Shown here piece after piece: positions 8,693 through 18,453 of a stretch of 64,000 bases of DNA; the stretch's first letter is position 1; each line of letters begins with the position of its first letter. The stretch spans positions 62,001 to 126,000 of the forward strand of contig NZ_PEIG01000016.1 of assembly GCF_002749975.1 (NCBI RefSeq). The letters run 5' to 3'. The stretch comes from Gloeocapsopsis sp. IPPAS B-1203. GTDB taxonomy: Bacteria > Cyanobacteriota > Cyanobacteriia > Cyanobacteriales > Chroococcidiopsidaceae. The notes below the pieces were generated by a model, which did no database searches, was not told the origin of the DNA, and was given only the letters and a program-made list of their open reading frames with translations. The position numbers were made by a program, and so were the translations under genes.

Positions 8693-9748
8693 TTAGTTAT
8701 TGCGTTCAATCACGCCGCCGCCTAACACTGTATCGATATCATACCAAACTGCAGCTTGACCAGGGGTGATACTAAATTGCGGTTCATCAAACACTAGCTT
8801 GACGCGAGAATTCTCTAGGGGAATAACTGTGACAGGAACTGGGTGCGAACGATAGCGTACTTGAACTTCCGCCCGAATTGGTGCAGTAGGTTCTGCAATT
8901 GAAACCCAGTTAACTCGTTGTACTGTGCATTCTGATTGCGTAGCGTTGGTGCGATCGCCAACAATCACTCGATTCATCGCTGCATCTAAACCAATCACAT
9001 ACAAAGGTTCAGCCGCCGCAATTCCTAAGCCTTTACGCTGTCCAATTGTATAGTGATGCACTCCTTCGTGCTGTCCTAACACTTTTCCCGTAGCATCGAC
9101 AATTTCACCTTGTTTGGGTGTAATGTATTTGTCAAGAAATTGACGCATCGAACCGTTAGCTTCGACTAAACATAAATCTTGACTTTCTGGTTTGTTAGCA
9201 GTTTTTAAATCAAACTGAGCGGCAATTTGCCGTGTTTCTGTCTTTACTGTTTCCCCTAAAGGAAACACTGTTCCTGCAAGTAAATCTTGTGATAAATCGT
9301 ATAAAAAGTAAGTTTGATCTTTGTTGCGATCTACCGCACGACGCAACTGGTAGCGATTTGTTGCAGCATCGTAAGTAATTCTAGCGTAGTGACCTGTAGC
9401 AATTTTATCTATACCCAAGTGTTCGCGGGCATAATCCAACATAGGACCAAATTTTACAGTTCTGTTGCACTGCGAACATGGTAAAGGTGTAATTCCTGCA
9501 CTGTAACCTGCAACTAAATAATCGACGATATTAGTTTGAAAAACTTCGCGAATATCGACAACATGATGCTCAATTCCCAACTGTTCACAAATATAAGCCG
9601 CATCAATCATACCTTCAGAACAGCACTGACCTTTACCCTTCATTAGCCAAAGAGTAAGACCTACAACTTCGTAACCTTGTTGTTGTAAAATGGCAGCTGC
9701 TGTAGAACTATCAACGCCACCAGATAGACCAACTACGACTTTTTTCAT
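8693..9748 (-). CDS. mnmA: tRNA-specific 2-thiouridylase MnmA
   Basis: MnmA makes 2-thiouridine at wobble U34 of tRNA Lys, Glu and Gln, using ATP and sulfur relayed from a cysteine desulfurase. The 351 residues show the PP-loop SGGVDSS at about residue 9, the catalytic Cys in [14 protein letters not shown] (about 92) and the second Cys in SQDLCLV (about 192), plus the C-terminal beta-barrel. Length is normal for the family. It is a single gene with its own terminator, and the next minus-strand gene upstream is separated by about 130 nt. Confidence 0.95.
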   Translation of the reverse strand: MKKVVVGLSGGVDSSTAAAILQQQGYEVVGLTLWLMKGKGQCCSEGMIDAAYICEQLGIEHHVVDIREVFQTNIVDYLVAGYSAGITPLPCSQCNRTVKFGPMLDYAREHLGIDKIATGHYARITYDAATNRYQLRRAVDRNKDQTYFLYDLSQDLLAGTVFPLGETVKTETRQIAAQFDLKTANKPESQDLCLVEANGSMRQFLDKYITPKQGEIVDATGKVLGQHEGVHHYTIGQRKGLGIAAAEPLYVIGLDAAMNRVIVGDRTNATQSECTVQRVNWVSIAEPTAPIRAEVQVRYRSHPVPVTVIPLENSRVKLVFDEPQFSITPGQAAVWYDIDTVLGGGVIERNN

Positions 9749-9877
9749 GAACGTGGCTTCAAAACAATTGCCCAGATATTAATTCTAGACCAATGCAATC
9801 TTACTTGACAGGAGACTCCTTTTGGCAGTCAAGGTTAAAAGCGAGATTTAAGCAGCGGAAATATATAAGGGGAGCAA

Positions 9878-10315
9878 CTACTTAGCACTTACCATTATCT
9901 CTCTAGGCTGACTTGTACTAGTAATGGTATTGTTTGTTATTGATTGCTTAGCAATTGCTTGTAGCAGGAGATAATTTAGAACTGTGCGAATTAAGATAAT
10001 TGCACCTAGTTTGCCAATATCATCCCAAGTGGGCGCAATAATTGTCTTTAGGATACTAGCACCAACAAGAAAGCTTAGCCCCAACGAAAAAGAATAGCCC
10101 ATTTCTAAGCGGCTTTTTTGAAAAGCAGTACCAGAATGAGATTGAAATAAAGCTTGTTGAACAAAAATCAGTAAAGCTTTAATAATTCCTATAGAAATTA
10201 CAAAAAGTGCAAGTAGTTGAATGATGCTTACGACTTGTTTATCTAGTATCCGAACTATTGTTTCTACATCTTGGGCTAAATTAAAATTTTCTATTATGCT
10301 TACTGCTGACATCAT
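9878..10315 (-). CDS. DUF1622 family membrane protein
   Basis: This 145-residue protein has three hydrophobic segments (about residues 28-52, 75-95 and 98-118). The central FQKSRLEMGYSFSLGLSFL and APTWDDIGKLGAIILIRTVLNY match the DUF1622 family of small inner-membrane proteins of unknown function. No operon partner is visible. The start at 10315 opens MMSAVSIIENF; the second Met is equally possible. Confidence 0.8.
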   Translation of the reverse strand: MMSAVSIIENFNLAQDVETIVRILDKQVVSIIQLLALFVISIGIIKALLIFVQQALFQSHSGTAFQKSRLEMGYSFSLGLSFLVGASILKTIIAPTWDDIGKLGAIILIRTVLNYLLLQAIAKQSITNNTITSTSQPREIMVSAK

Positions 10316-10565
10316 CAGTCACAATCCAAATATTTGATTCAAAGTAGAGATAAAAAATGTAGCTTTCAAAACTTTAACTAACAAAAGCTACATCGGTTGA
10401 ACTGTATTTTAAGTTAGACTCTACTTCTTTGTAATCTTTACCAGGTATGATCCCTAATTAGAAGGAGAGCAAACTTACTATTTTCATCTAGAGAATCGAA
10501 CTAATAACATAGCGAGTATACTAGCCTTGTTATGCTAGATTACAACAGTGATTATCAACTAGCTA

Positions 10566-12356
10566 CTAATCAAAAGCTGCCTCTAACGGCACTGCTAACC
10601 ATGCTTGAAAATTTTGCTGTTGAGTAGCAGAAGGATGATCCACAGGCACAATTTGATATTTGTTAGGACGAGGCTCGGCAAGTGTAACATCATAAGTGCG
10701 TAATTCGTCTTGATGAAAGACTGATACTTGAATCTTGTCATATAGCTGATAATCTTTAAGGCGATCGCTTAAATGAGTTGCTTGTACTCTTATGCCATCA
10801 ATCGCCAGTAACTCGTCCCCCGCATTGATCCCTGCAATAGCTGCTGGTGTATCTGCTTCAACAAACTTAATAACTTCTTTTCCATTTTCTGCTTGCGCCT
10901 TGATTCCTAAATAAGGTGCTGCATTATCTTCCATATCCGCTGATATTTGTAAACCAAAGGGTTCAAGATACCGATTAAAGGGTAACTCTTCAACATCGTC
11001 AATATATTGATCAAAAAAATCAGTCAACTCGATTTCTGCGATCGACTCGATGACTTGTTGTAACTGTTCTGGAGTAAAACCAACTTCTGATTTACCAAAT
11101 TGTTGCCACATTTGTCGCATGACATCATCAAGCGATCGCGTGTTATTGTGGCGATCGCGAATTAGTAAATCTAGTATGAACGACACTAATTCGCCTTTGA
11201 GGTAGTAAGAAATTTGTGAATTTCCACTGTTGGGATCAGGACGATACAACTTAATCCAAGCATCCCAACTTGACTCAGAGAGTGGTTGTATCAATCGCCC
11301 TGGTGTAGTCTGTAAGCGCGTAATATCTTTACTTAAGTTATTGAAGAACGACTTAGCATCATAAATACCTGCTCTTAAAGGGATAATGATGTCGTAGTAA
11401 CTTGTTGTTCCTTCGCAAAACCACAGTGAGGGCGTGTAATTCTCGCGATCGTAGTCAAATACTTCTAACGCTTTAGGACGAATTCGTTTAACGTTCCACA
11501 AGTGAAAAAACTCATGTGCAACTAACTGCATAAAGTGATCGTACTTCTCTTTTGCCCGAAATCCCAGCCGTGGATAATTCAAAGAACAACTATATTTGTG
11601 TTCTAAACCACCATTGCCCTGAGACGATAGATGCAACAAAAAGATGTATGTTTCGTAAGGTAAACCATCAAATATCTCGGCTTCTACCTGAACAATCTTT
11701 TGAATGTCTGGAATCATTTTGACTGCATCAATGTTTCCCTTACCCCAAATTGCGAGTTCGTGGGATTTCCCTAAAACTTCAAAATGATGTAACTCGTGAC
11801 AGCCAATCTCAAAGGGACTATCAACTAAAGTATCGTAGTTAGCAGCGATGAAAGTGTTGGGCGCATCTAATGTTGGTAGAGGAGTTGTCACCCGCCATTT
11901 AGGTTTGGGCGGAACTATTGTCACGCTAATTGCCTGTTTTTCCCACTCAGGAACTCTAAAAAATAGCGCAGCACCATTAAAGTAAGCGTGAGTTGTATCT
12001 AGATGATTTGTACGTACTGATAACTCGTGAGCAAACACCCGATATTTTATTGTAATTGTCTCTTCTAAATCAGTAGTTGTGACTCGCCAGTGATTTTTAC
12101 TCAGCTTGTGCCATAACAACGGTTTTTCTCTTGCTGTTGCTGTAAAATTCTGGATATGCTTGGCATATTCTCGGACTAAATAAGAACCAGGTGTCCAAAC
12201 AGGTAACTTGAGATCGAGTACAGGTGATTTCCAACCTGTCAGGTTTAAGCTAACTTCAAATAAATGTGATTCAGGTTGCGGCATTGCTACCCGATACAGG
12301 ATTTGTGGAGTTGCACTAATTTTGCTATCGGGGCGAACAGCAGTTGCTTCCGTCAT
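10566..12356 (-). CDS. M61 family peptidase with PDZ domain
   Basis: This is a 596-residue member of the M61 (glycyl aminopeptidase) zinc peptidases. An N-terminal beta domain is followed by the zinc motif HEFFH at about residues 281-285 within HEFFHLWNVKRIRP, and a downstream acidic ligand in FCEGTTSYYD. A PDZ domain sits near residues 475-560 (YLGIKAQAENGKEVIKFVE, AGINAGDELLAIDG). No signal peptide is evident, so it may be cytoplasmic. The natural substrate is unknown. The ATG at 12356 gives the family's usual N terminus. Confidence 0.9.
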   Translation of the reverse strand: MTEATAVRPDSKISATPQILYRVAMPQPESHLFEVSLNLTGWKSPVLDLKLPVWTPGSYLVREYAKHIQNFTATAREKPLLWHKLSKNHWRVTTTDLEETITIKYRVFAHELSVRTNHLDTTHAYFNGAALFFRVPEWEKQAISVTIVPPKPKWRVTTPLPTLDAPNTFIAANYDTLVDSPFEIGCHELHHFEVLGKSHELAIWGKGNIDAVKMIPDIQKIVQVEAEIFDGLPYETYIFLLHLSSQGNGGLEHKYSCSLNYPRLGFRAKEKYDHFMQLVAHEFFHLWNVKRIRPKALEVFDYDRENYTPSLWFCEGTTSYYDIIIPLRAGIYDAKSFFNNLSKDITRLQTTPGRLIQPLSESSWDAWIKLYRPDPNSGNSQISYYLKGELVSFILDLLIRDRHNNTRSLDDVMRQMWQQFGKSEVGFTPEQLQQVIESIAEIELTDFFDQYIDDVEELPFNRYLEPFGLQISADMEDNAAPYLGIKAQAENGKEVIKFVEADTPAAIAGINAGDELLAIDGIRVQATHLSDRLKDYQLYDKIQVSVFHQDELRTYDVTLAEPRPNKYQIVPVDHPSATQQQNFQAWLAVPLEAAFD

Positions 12357-12664
12357 TGTTATCTTGGCTGTTGAGACTTAAAAGCCAATGTAGCAGTTTA
12401 TTAAGGATGAGGTCACTGATAAGTGTTAAGGTGCTTTACATTCTAGTAGGCAGCCATTCTACGTTATCTATGAGACTACTAAAGTAATTTATCTCCTGCA
12501 AAGCCAAAAGTAGAAATAGGGGGCAAACAAGAAGCTTTTTGTATATTCTGACAGTACAAGGCTCTAACGCTTATATATCTTGCTTTAGTAAGATATTACT
12601 CAGAAATGTTCCATATAATTGTAGTTAAGCCTGGCAACAAGATCCCTTTTTAGGGAGATACAAC
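12357..12664. other. intergenic region carrying repeat copy A
   Basis: This 308-nt divergent spacer separates the peptidase gene from the membrane protein gene. Its right half (about 12514-12620) is closely similar to a second block at 13491-13590 upstream of the next gene. Shared strings include CAAACAAGAA, TCTGACAGTA and TAACGCTTA. No gene is recognised in it. Confidence 0.5.
12514..12620 (+). repeat. imperfect direct repeat, copy A
   Basis: An approximately 100-nt block aligns with 13491-13590: GAAATAGG(N)CAAACAAGAA, TTCTGACAGTA, AAGGCT(C/G)TAACGCTTA and ATATCTTG(C/A)TTTAG. Each copy ends shortly before a plus-strand gene (44 nt and about 130 nt), so it may be a duplicated promoter or leader. 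The function is not known. Confidence 0.55.
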
Positions 12665-13333
12665 ATGGTCACACAGATTTCGCCATCAACTAAGACGGTC
12701 GGATTCTGGTCTGCGGTTCTCGCCACGGTTTTCAGCATCGCGTACATCGTAGGGCAGCTTGCCGAATGGTTAGGATTACTGGGGTCTCAGGGAGGACCAG
12801 AGAGTTCTAGTACGCCACTTGGTCTAGTCTTACTGCTTACGCCATCACTACTGTTGGGTTCTTCCTTTCTTGTACTTACTGTTAGTATTCACCAACTCGC
12901 GTTGCCGGAAAGAAGAATTTGGAGTCATACAGCCGTTGCATTTGCCACTGTTTACACAGTCTTGATCAGTATAGTTTACTTTGTGCAACTCACGCTCGTC
13001 ATGCCCCGACTTGCGCACGGTCAAAGTGAAGGAATCGAGGTATTTTTGTTTGTACCGTTTGATTCCTTTTTATATGCCGTAGATATTCTGGGATACAGCT
13101 TTATGAGCGTGGCTACTCTCTTTGCCGCAATGGTGTTCGTGGGTAAGGGGATAGAAAGAGTTGTACGGGTGTTCTTAACTGCAAATGGCTTGTTAGTGCC
13201 TTTCATTGCGCTGCAAATGTACTTCCATCCTCTAATCTGGATCGCGGCACTTTGGGCAGTGACGTTTCCAGGATCAACATGGTCGCTTGCTATTCTGTTT
13301 CGACGTGCAGCAACTACAACTGGTTCTGATTAG
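12665..13333 (+). CDS. hypothetical multi-pass membrane protein
   Basis: This 222-residue protein has about six hydrophobic segments (roughly residues 14-38, 50-75, 85-110, 118-150, 165-185 and 188-212) and no recognised motif. AGGGAG lies at 12653-12658 before the ATG. It is bounded on each side by copies of the same upstream block, suggesting that it arrived or was duplicated together with that block. Family unknown; likely an inner-membrane protein. Confidence 0.6.
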   Translation: MVTQISPSTKTVGFWSAVLATVFSIAYIVGQLAEWLGLLGSQGGPESSSTPLGLVLLLTPSLLLGSSFLVLTVSIHQLALPERRIWSHTAVAFATVYTVLISIVYFVQLTLVMPRLAHGQSEGIEVFLFVPFDSFLYAVDILGYSFMSVATLFAAMVFVGKGIERVVRVFLTANGLLVPFIALQMYFHPLIWIAALWAVTFPGSTWSLAILFRRAATTTGSD

Positions 13334-13490
13334 TGAATAAGGTTGAGGTAGACGCTAGCTTCCTCATCCATATGGGGCGATCGCAGTTATCTGCGCGTTA
13401 GACCTCAGGAAATATCAAATAGAGTACCTGAATGGATGCTGTCAGAGGCTGCAGAACAATCTCATACATGAAAAAAGCTGGATAATAGTC

Positions 13491-13590
13491 AAATAGCGGC
13501 GTAAACAAGAATCTTTCTTTCTGACAGTAAAGGGCTGTAACGCTTACATCTCTTGATTTAGAAAAAGATTACACACAATTTTCTGTACAA
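13491..13590 (+). repeat. imperfect direct repeat, copy B
   Basis: This is the second copy of the block at 12514-12620, within a 387-nt spacer (13334-13720) that otherwise holds nothing recognised. It precedes the PLP-enzyme gene by about 130 nt in the same orientation as copy A precedes the membrane protein gene. Confidence 0.55.
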
Positions 13591-13720
13591 TAAATAGTTA
13601 AAATAGTTATGCCACTTAGTTCCTGGTGATGACAGTAGCCAAAATCTTGTTTGTTAATATTCGAGCCAAGTAGTTTAAGGGTAACGTGAAGGACAAGACC
13701 AGGCGGGAGACTCTATCTAA

Positions 13721-14928
13721 ATGACAACAGGCAACGACATTTTTCGGGGATTGCAAACTACAGCGATTCATGCAGGAGAAAAACCTGATATGGCAACCCG
13801 TGCTTCTTCTCCTAGCATTGTCATGTCATCATCCTTCGTAACAGATGCAGATACTCCCTTCTCGGCTGAGAATTTACAGGAGCAGACTACGTTTTTCTAT
13901 ACCCGTGAAGGTAATCCAACTGTCCAGCAGCTTGAGCAAAAACTAGCCGCATTAGAGGATGTTGAAGCTTGCGTTGCTTTTAGCAGTGGCATGGCTGCCA
14001 TTTCAGCCTTGATATTTCATACGCTCAAGCCAGGCGATCACATTGTCATGAGCGATGTTGCGTATGTGGGTGCAGCTGAGTTGATGAAGGGATTAATCCC
14101 CACGCTTGGTATTCAAGTTACACGAGTCAATACAACAGATTTAGATGCTATACAAGCGGCAATACTTCCTCAGACAAAACTGATCCATATTGAAACACCT
14201 TGCAACCCAATTGTCAGATTGTCAGATATTCAGGCAATTGCTGAGATTGCTCATGCTGCTGGCGCAAAGCTATCGGTTGATTCGACCTTTGCAACACCAG
14301 TCGCAACTCAACCGATTAAGTTAGGTGCAGATTTTGTAATTCATTCTTTGAGCAAGTACTTATGTGGACATGGAGATGCCATTGGAGGAGCAGTGTTGGG
14401 GGCAAGTGCTGATATGTCAGGTATTCGCCATTTGCTGGTTCATCTTGGGGGTGTGCTCAGTCCATTTAATGCTTGGCTGATTATGCGAGGTATCACAACG
14501 CTACCCATTCGTATGAAAGCCCACGAGGAGAATGCTCTTAAAGTTGCGCGTTTTCTTGAAGCCCATCCTCAAGTCAAGCGAGTTATTTATCCTGGATTGC
14601 CAACTCATCCTCAGCATGAGTTGGCAAAACGACAGATGAGTAACTTTTCAGGTATGATTGCTTTCAGACGCAAAACCCTGTTTCCCTTGCTCAAGCTTTT
14701 GCTGAACACTTGCAGATTGTTCACTATGCAGTCTCACTGGGTCATCAGCGTAGCCTTATTTACTATATTTCGACTCAGGAGATGCTTGAAACGTCTTTTA
14801 CACTTAATCAGACACAAGTGGCTGACTATCGAAATTTTGCAGGCGATGGAGTGTTTAGATTTTCAGTAGGACTCGAAGATGTTGAAGATATCTGTAAAGA
14901 CTTAGAGCTATCGATGAAAAAGGCGTAA
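13721..14928 (+). pseudogene. Cys/Met-metabolism PLP enzyme (methionine gamma-lyase-like), frameshifted
   Basis: The first frame runs 382 residues to 14869 and is a Cys/Met-metabolism PLP-dependent enzyme: FSSGMAAISAL for cofactor phosphate binding, ETPCNPIVRLSDI, and the PLP lysine in HSLSKYLCGHGDAIGG (Lys212). After SNFSGMIAF (near 14661) this frame turns to nonsense. The next frame gives the true ending, QTQNPVSLAQAFAEHLQ... to FRFSVGLEDVEDICKDLE, stopping at 14928. One T missing from the TTT at 14662-14664 accounts for it. The intact protein would have about 402 residues, normal for a methionine gamma-lyase or cystathionine gamma-synthase/lyase. Which reaction it performed cannot be told. 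Confidence 0.8.
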
Positions 14929-15174
14929 TGTTTAACGGCATCTTGAGCAGTATAACAAGTCGCTGAAGCGGAACGAAGATAGGATATCTATCGAGCGGCA
15001 GAGGACATTTCCGTCCGCTTAGCTCAATCTTCAGGTGAACTTTGATAGTGAGAAATGGAGAATAGAAAAGCACTTACGCAGTCAAAATTTATCCGAACAA
15101 AAGCTAATTGTTGATCGCTAATTGCCAATAAGTTAATAGTTTTTAAGTGACGTTTATTTTCACCTGGGTACTCA

Positions 15175-16134
15175 TTAAATTTCTTTAAGCTTTTCTAGTT
15201 GACTGTTAACGTTTGCCAGCAGTTGATTAAGTACTGGTAGTGCTTCTAATTGTTCGCGGCTTAAGTTAGGGTGCATTTTAGCTCGTTTGTGCATTTCCCG
15301 CAACTTTTGCTGTAATTGTTGGGCAATGGATAATGCATCTTGACCCAAGTGTGATGATTGCTGCTGTTGGTAAAACTCTAGCGCTGCGCCACGTAAGATT
15401 TGGAGGGTTGCTTCTTCACCAAAAGCACCAGGCATGATTTGTAAACGTAATAGTATGCGACTATTTTGGTAAAGGCGTTCAATTTCTACTTGTGTTTGTT
15501 CTTCTACAGGTGCGATCGCTAAATGCATTAATTCCTTGAGTTCATCAATAACTTCTTGAAATCGTTGCGCAGGGAGTTTTTCTAGTATCGATTGCACAAC
15601 ACCATTAAGACTCCAGAGAATGCGACCAAACTGAGGATATTGCCGCTCAAAATAAAGTCTACCAATTCCTTCGGTGAGTATTCGTCCGAGTAACTCTTGC
15701 AGCAGATCTTTTGCAGGTAAGGTTGACAGTAATTCTATGGAACTAGAAAGATGAAGTGGATTAACTTCTAACGTTGGCAAGGCTAGTAAATTTTCTTTTG
15801 ATTCTGTTTCACTTGTAGATGATGTCTTTTCTATAGCTAAAGGAGGAATTGGGGGCTGTTTGGCTTGTTGGGAAGTTTCTTTGTGTTTTAAGTAGGCTGA
15901 TAGCATTGCCCGATGTGTGTTTAAGCCAATTGATTGTGGTACCAAAGCGCAACTCAGGTGGGAAACAATGCAACTGACGTAATCTTTAGCGACACTGTCT
16001 TCTGGATTTACCATGCCTAGCCGCAAAACATTTTCTGCTAAAGTCAAAGGCAGCACTTGATGATACAAACAGGCTTCAAGAGATATGATGTTGTCGATAA
16101 GCCAGAACATTTGCTGAATATCCACCTGTAGCAC
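15175..16134 (-). CDS. PilB/GspE N-terminal-like protein lacking the ATPase core
   Basis: This 319-residue protein resembles the non-catalytic parts of type IV pilus/type II secretion ATPases. Residues 20-75 (LPLTLAENVLRLGMVNPED) look like an MshEN/GspE-N domain. Residues 130-275 (LLQELLGRILTEGIGRLYFE, LWSLNGVVQSILEKLP, MPGAFGEEATLQILRGAA) resemble the N-terminal half of PilB up to the point where Walker A should follow. No P-loop, Asp box or Walker B is present. MshEN domains can bind cyclic di-GMP, so a regulatory role in pilus control is possible but inferred. The C-terminal 50 residues are helical. Confidence 0.6.
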   Translation of the reverse strand: MLQVDIQQMFWLIDNIISLEACLYHQVLPLTLAENVLRLGMVNPEDSVAKDYVSCIVSHLSCALVPQSIGLNTHRAMLSAYLKHKETSQQAKQPPIPPLAIEKTSSTSETESKENLLALPTLEVNPLHLSSSIELLSTLPAKDLLQELLGRILTEGIGRLYFERQYPQFGRILWSLNGVVQSILEKLPAQRFQEVIDELKELMHLAIAPVEEQTQVEIERLYQNSRILLRLQIMPGAFGEEATLQILRGAALEFYQQQQSSHLGQDALSIAQQLQQKLREMHKRAKMHPNLSREQLEALPVLNQLLANVNSQLEKLKEI

Positions 16135-16363
16135 CCCGTTATAAACGTGCGATCGCTATACTAATCAATTACTTGGTCGAACAACCGTAAAATTACTTAA
16201 CTTTATGTGTTAATTAATTCTCTTCTCGTTCTAGTATAGTGGAATATTATGGCGATTGTTGTCGTAAATTTCTCTAGATTACTGAAGAAAAAAGATACAT
16301 AAAGCGATCTAAAATCTGCGGATGACAGCTATGTTAAAAGCATTCAAGAGAAAGTAGATCGTC

Positions 16364-17497
16364 TCAATCTTGACTTCTAATCGTTTGAGCTACTAAGTAC
16401 AGTTTAGTCCACTCGCTAAGTACCTGATGTGTTTGCAAACGCATTGTTTGGGCGATAGCTGCTGTATCTTTACCATCTTTTAGTAACTTAACAAGCTGAC
16501 ACTGCTTGGGAGTTAATTTAGCCCAATAGCTTTGCCATTGCTGCGGCGTTAAACCGAAGCTATGTTCTTGTAAAGAATTTTCTAGCCAGTTTCCGACAAG
16601 TTCAGTTTGCTCTTTTGCAGCAAATACGCGCACTGCATGGTAGCTAATTTTCTCACGTAGCCGATACACTTCTTTGACTTGCAAGTTTAAATAATGGGCG
16701 ATCGCTTCTTGTGATTTTCCTTGCAGATATAGCTGTAACCATTTAACTGCGGTTGCTCCTAATTTTTGGAATAAATAAGCTTCAAATTCCTTTTGAACTT
16801 TGATTCTTAAACTTTGTTGTTCTATGAAAGCTTGTCGATCTTGATATTCAGCGATCGCTGGTGTATCAAATAGGCTAATTGGATCGTCGTTGTCCTCAGT
16901 GAGGAGATCCTCTGAGACAAGCTTAACGAGATCTTGGGCGGGAACTTGCGTTAATCCTCCACGCGAAATACGGCGTAAATAGTTAACAAATCGATAGGCA
17001 ATCAAAGGCTGATTCCTAATCCGGCGCAAGCTATATTCTTCTAGACTAGTAAATAGTAGTGCGTTGCGTAGTTTCACATCGTTAGTACATTGGGCAATCC
17101 AGTTCATTTGTTGCTGCATATAGCGATCGCTTTGCAACAACTCTTGAATAACTTCTTGTAAAACATCCAACACTGTTGTCGTGCGATCGCGACTCAGAGA
17201 TACCCAAGTCCGAATTTTATTACGGAGAAGCACCAAGCTACTCAATCGAGTTGTCAAGTTGCGGTAAGCTCGTTCTGGCGTTTGTCCTAAATAGCGCTGC
17301 AGTAAAATGCAATAGCGGTATTCCATTCCTTGCTGTACGAGATCTAGCTCGTGGGGAAGCATTGTCTCGATTCTTTCAATATCATTGCCAATTAGCCAGC
17401 GCCAAATACTTTCTTGGGTGACTTCAGAATATTGTTGTAGTTCGCGACAAAGCCGCGATCGCCAACCTTGTGTCAAAGTTTCTGTCCATTTAATCAT
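16364..17497 (-). CDS. HetZ-related regulatory protein
   Basis: This protein of about 377 residues resembles the HetZ-related proteins of cyanobacteria, a group linked to HetZ, which acts in heterocyst patterning but also occurs in non-heterocystous species. Notable segments are LLRNKIRTWVSLSRDRTTTVLDVLQ, RFVNYLRRISRGGLTQVP, and a C-terminal sigma-70-region-4-like part (LYLQGKSQEAIAHYLNLQVKEVYRLREKI) that looks like a DNA-binding helix-turn-helix. GTG at 17560 and ATG at 17533 are possible, but ATG 17497 has AAGGAAG ten bases upstream and gives MIKWTETLTQGW, so it is preferred. The specific function here is unknown. Confidence 0.6.
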   Translation of the reverse strand: MIKWTETLTQGWRSRLCRELQQYSEVTQESIWRWLIGNDIERIETMLPHELDLVQQGMEYRYCILLQRYLGQTPERAYRNLTTRLSSLVLLRNKIRTWVSLSRDRTTTVLDVLQEVIQELLQSDRYMQQQMNWIAQCTNDVKLRNALLFTSLEEYSLRRIRNQPLIAYRFVNYLRRISRGGLTQVPAQDLVKLVSEDLLTEDNDDPISLFDTPAIAEYQDRQAFIEQQSLRIKVQKEFEAYLFQKLGATAVKWLQLYLQGKSQEAIAHYLNLQVKEVYRLREKISYHAVRVFAAKEQTELVGNWLENSLQEHSFGLTPQQWQSYWAKLTPKQCQLVKLLKDGKDTAAIAQTMRLQTHQVLSEWTKLYLVAQTIRSQD

Positions 17498-17560
17498 GAG
17501 ATTGTCTTCCTTAAATACCCGTAAAGTTTGCATGACAACCTGCACTTCTATATGTGGCAC

Positions 17561-18453
17561 TCAATTAATTTATGTAGCAGATGCTTCTGATTGTGTTAAC
17601 TTGTGCAAATTCTTTCAGTTGCCTTTTTGTGATGTTTTGCAATATTTATTAGAAATTTTGCATTACTTCAATACTCAGTTCTTTTTTAAAAGTTTTTAAC
17701 CTTTATGTTGCTCGTTCTACCTTAAAAATCTATTAATAAATTTTGGTTAACATCTATTGATTTCTCAGTATCAAAGCCAGCAACAATGCATTATTTACTA
17801 AATTTTACAAATCAGTTTTCCTAACTTTTATTTAATCTTTCAATATCAGAGCGATACATTAAGTTTGATTTAGCGCTAAATAAGCTTCTAGCAGCTTGAC
17901 TTTCAGAAAATAATATTTCTGAATTATTTGCTTTTGAAACTACAAGAAAAACATACACAAATTGCCTAAAATTACCTTCTATATACATTTAACTACCTTT
18001 TTGCTTTATCAGTATGATGTAGAAAGAGAAATTTAAGAATCTAGAATCTGTTTTAGGTGTTATGGTTTATTAATTTGCTACTTTTATTTTTATTAAGGTT
18101 TTCCTCAAAGCTAAGAACTCTGAAGTAGTTCAAGTAACTTACTTGAGACATACTTTATCGTTATTGTCATTTCCCTGTCAGTCGGTAAAAGACACCACAA
18201 GGTCAGCTAAAAGTCATAAAAATGTATTAAAGTCGGACGTGCCTTATCAGGAGGAATAGTAGAATAATGCTGCTAAATGAGTAAGATAGATGACGGTCAC
18301 GTTTTTCTACTAATAGTTGTATGCTAGATGATGAGTAATTTAAATTACAATTTTAGTTTTTATTTTACGGATATAATACCCATTCCAAGAGGTGATAGAT
18401 TTATTATCTCTCCTTTGATTCAGCACGACAACAAACACTAGAGGTGCTGGTAG
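17561..18453. other. long AT-rich spacer, no gene recognised
   Basis: About 890 nt separate the HetZ-related gene from the NB-ARC/WD40 gene and diverge in both directions. The stretch is clearly AT-rich and has no HIP1 octamer, unlike its surroundings. I find no convincing ORF, RNA or repeat. It probably holds the promoters of both flanking genes. Confidence 0.5.
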
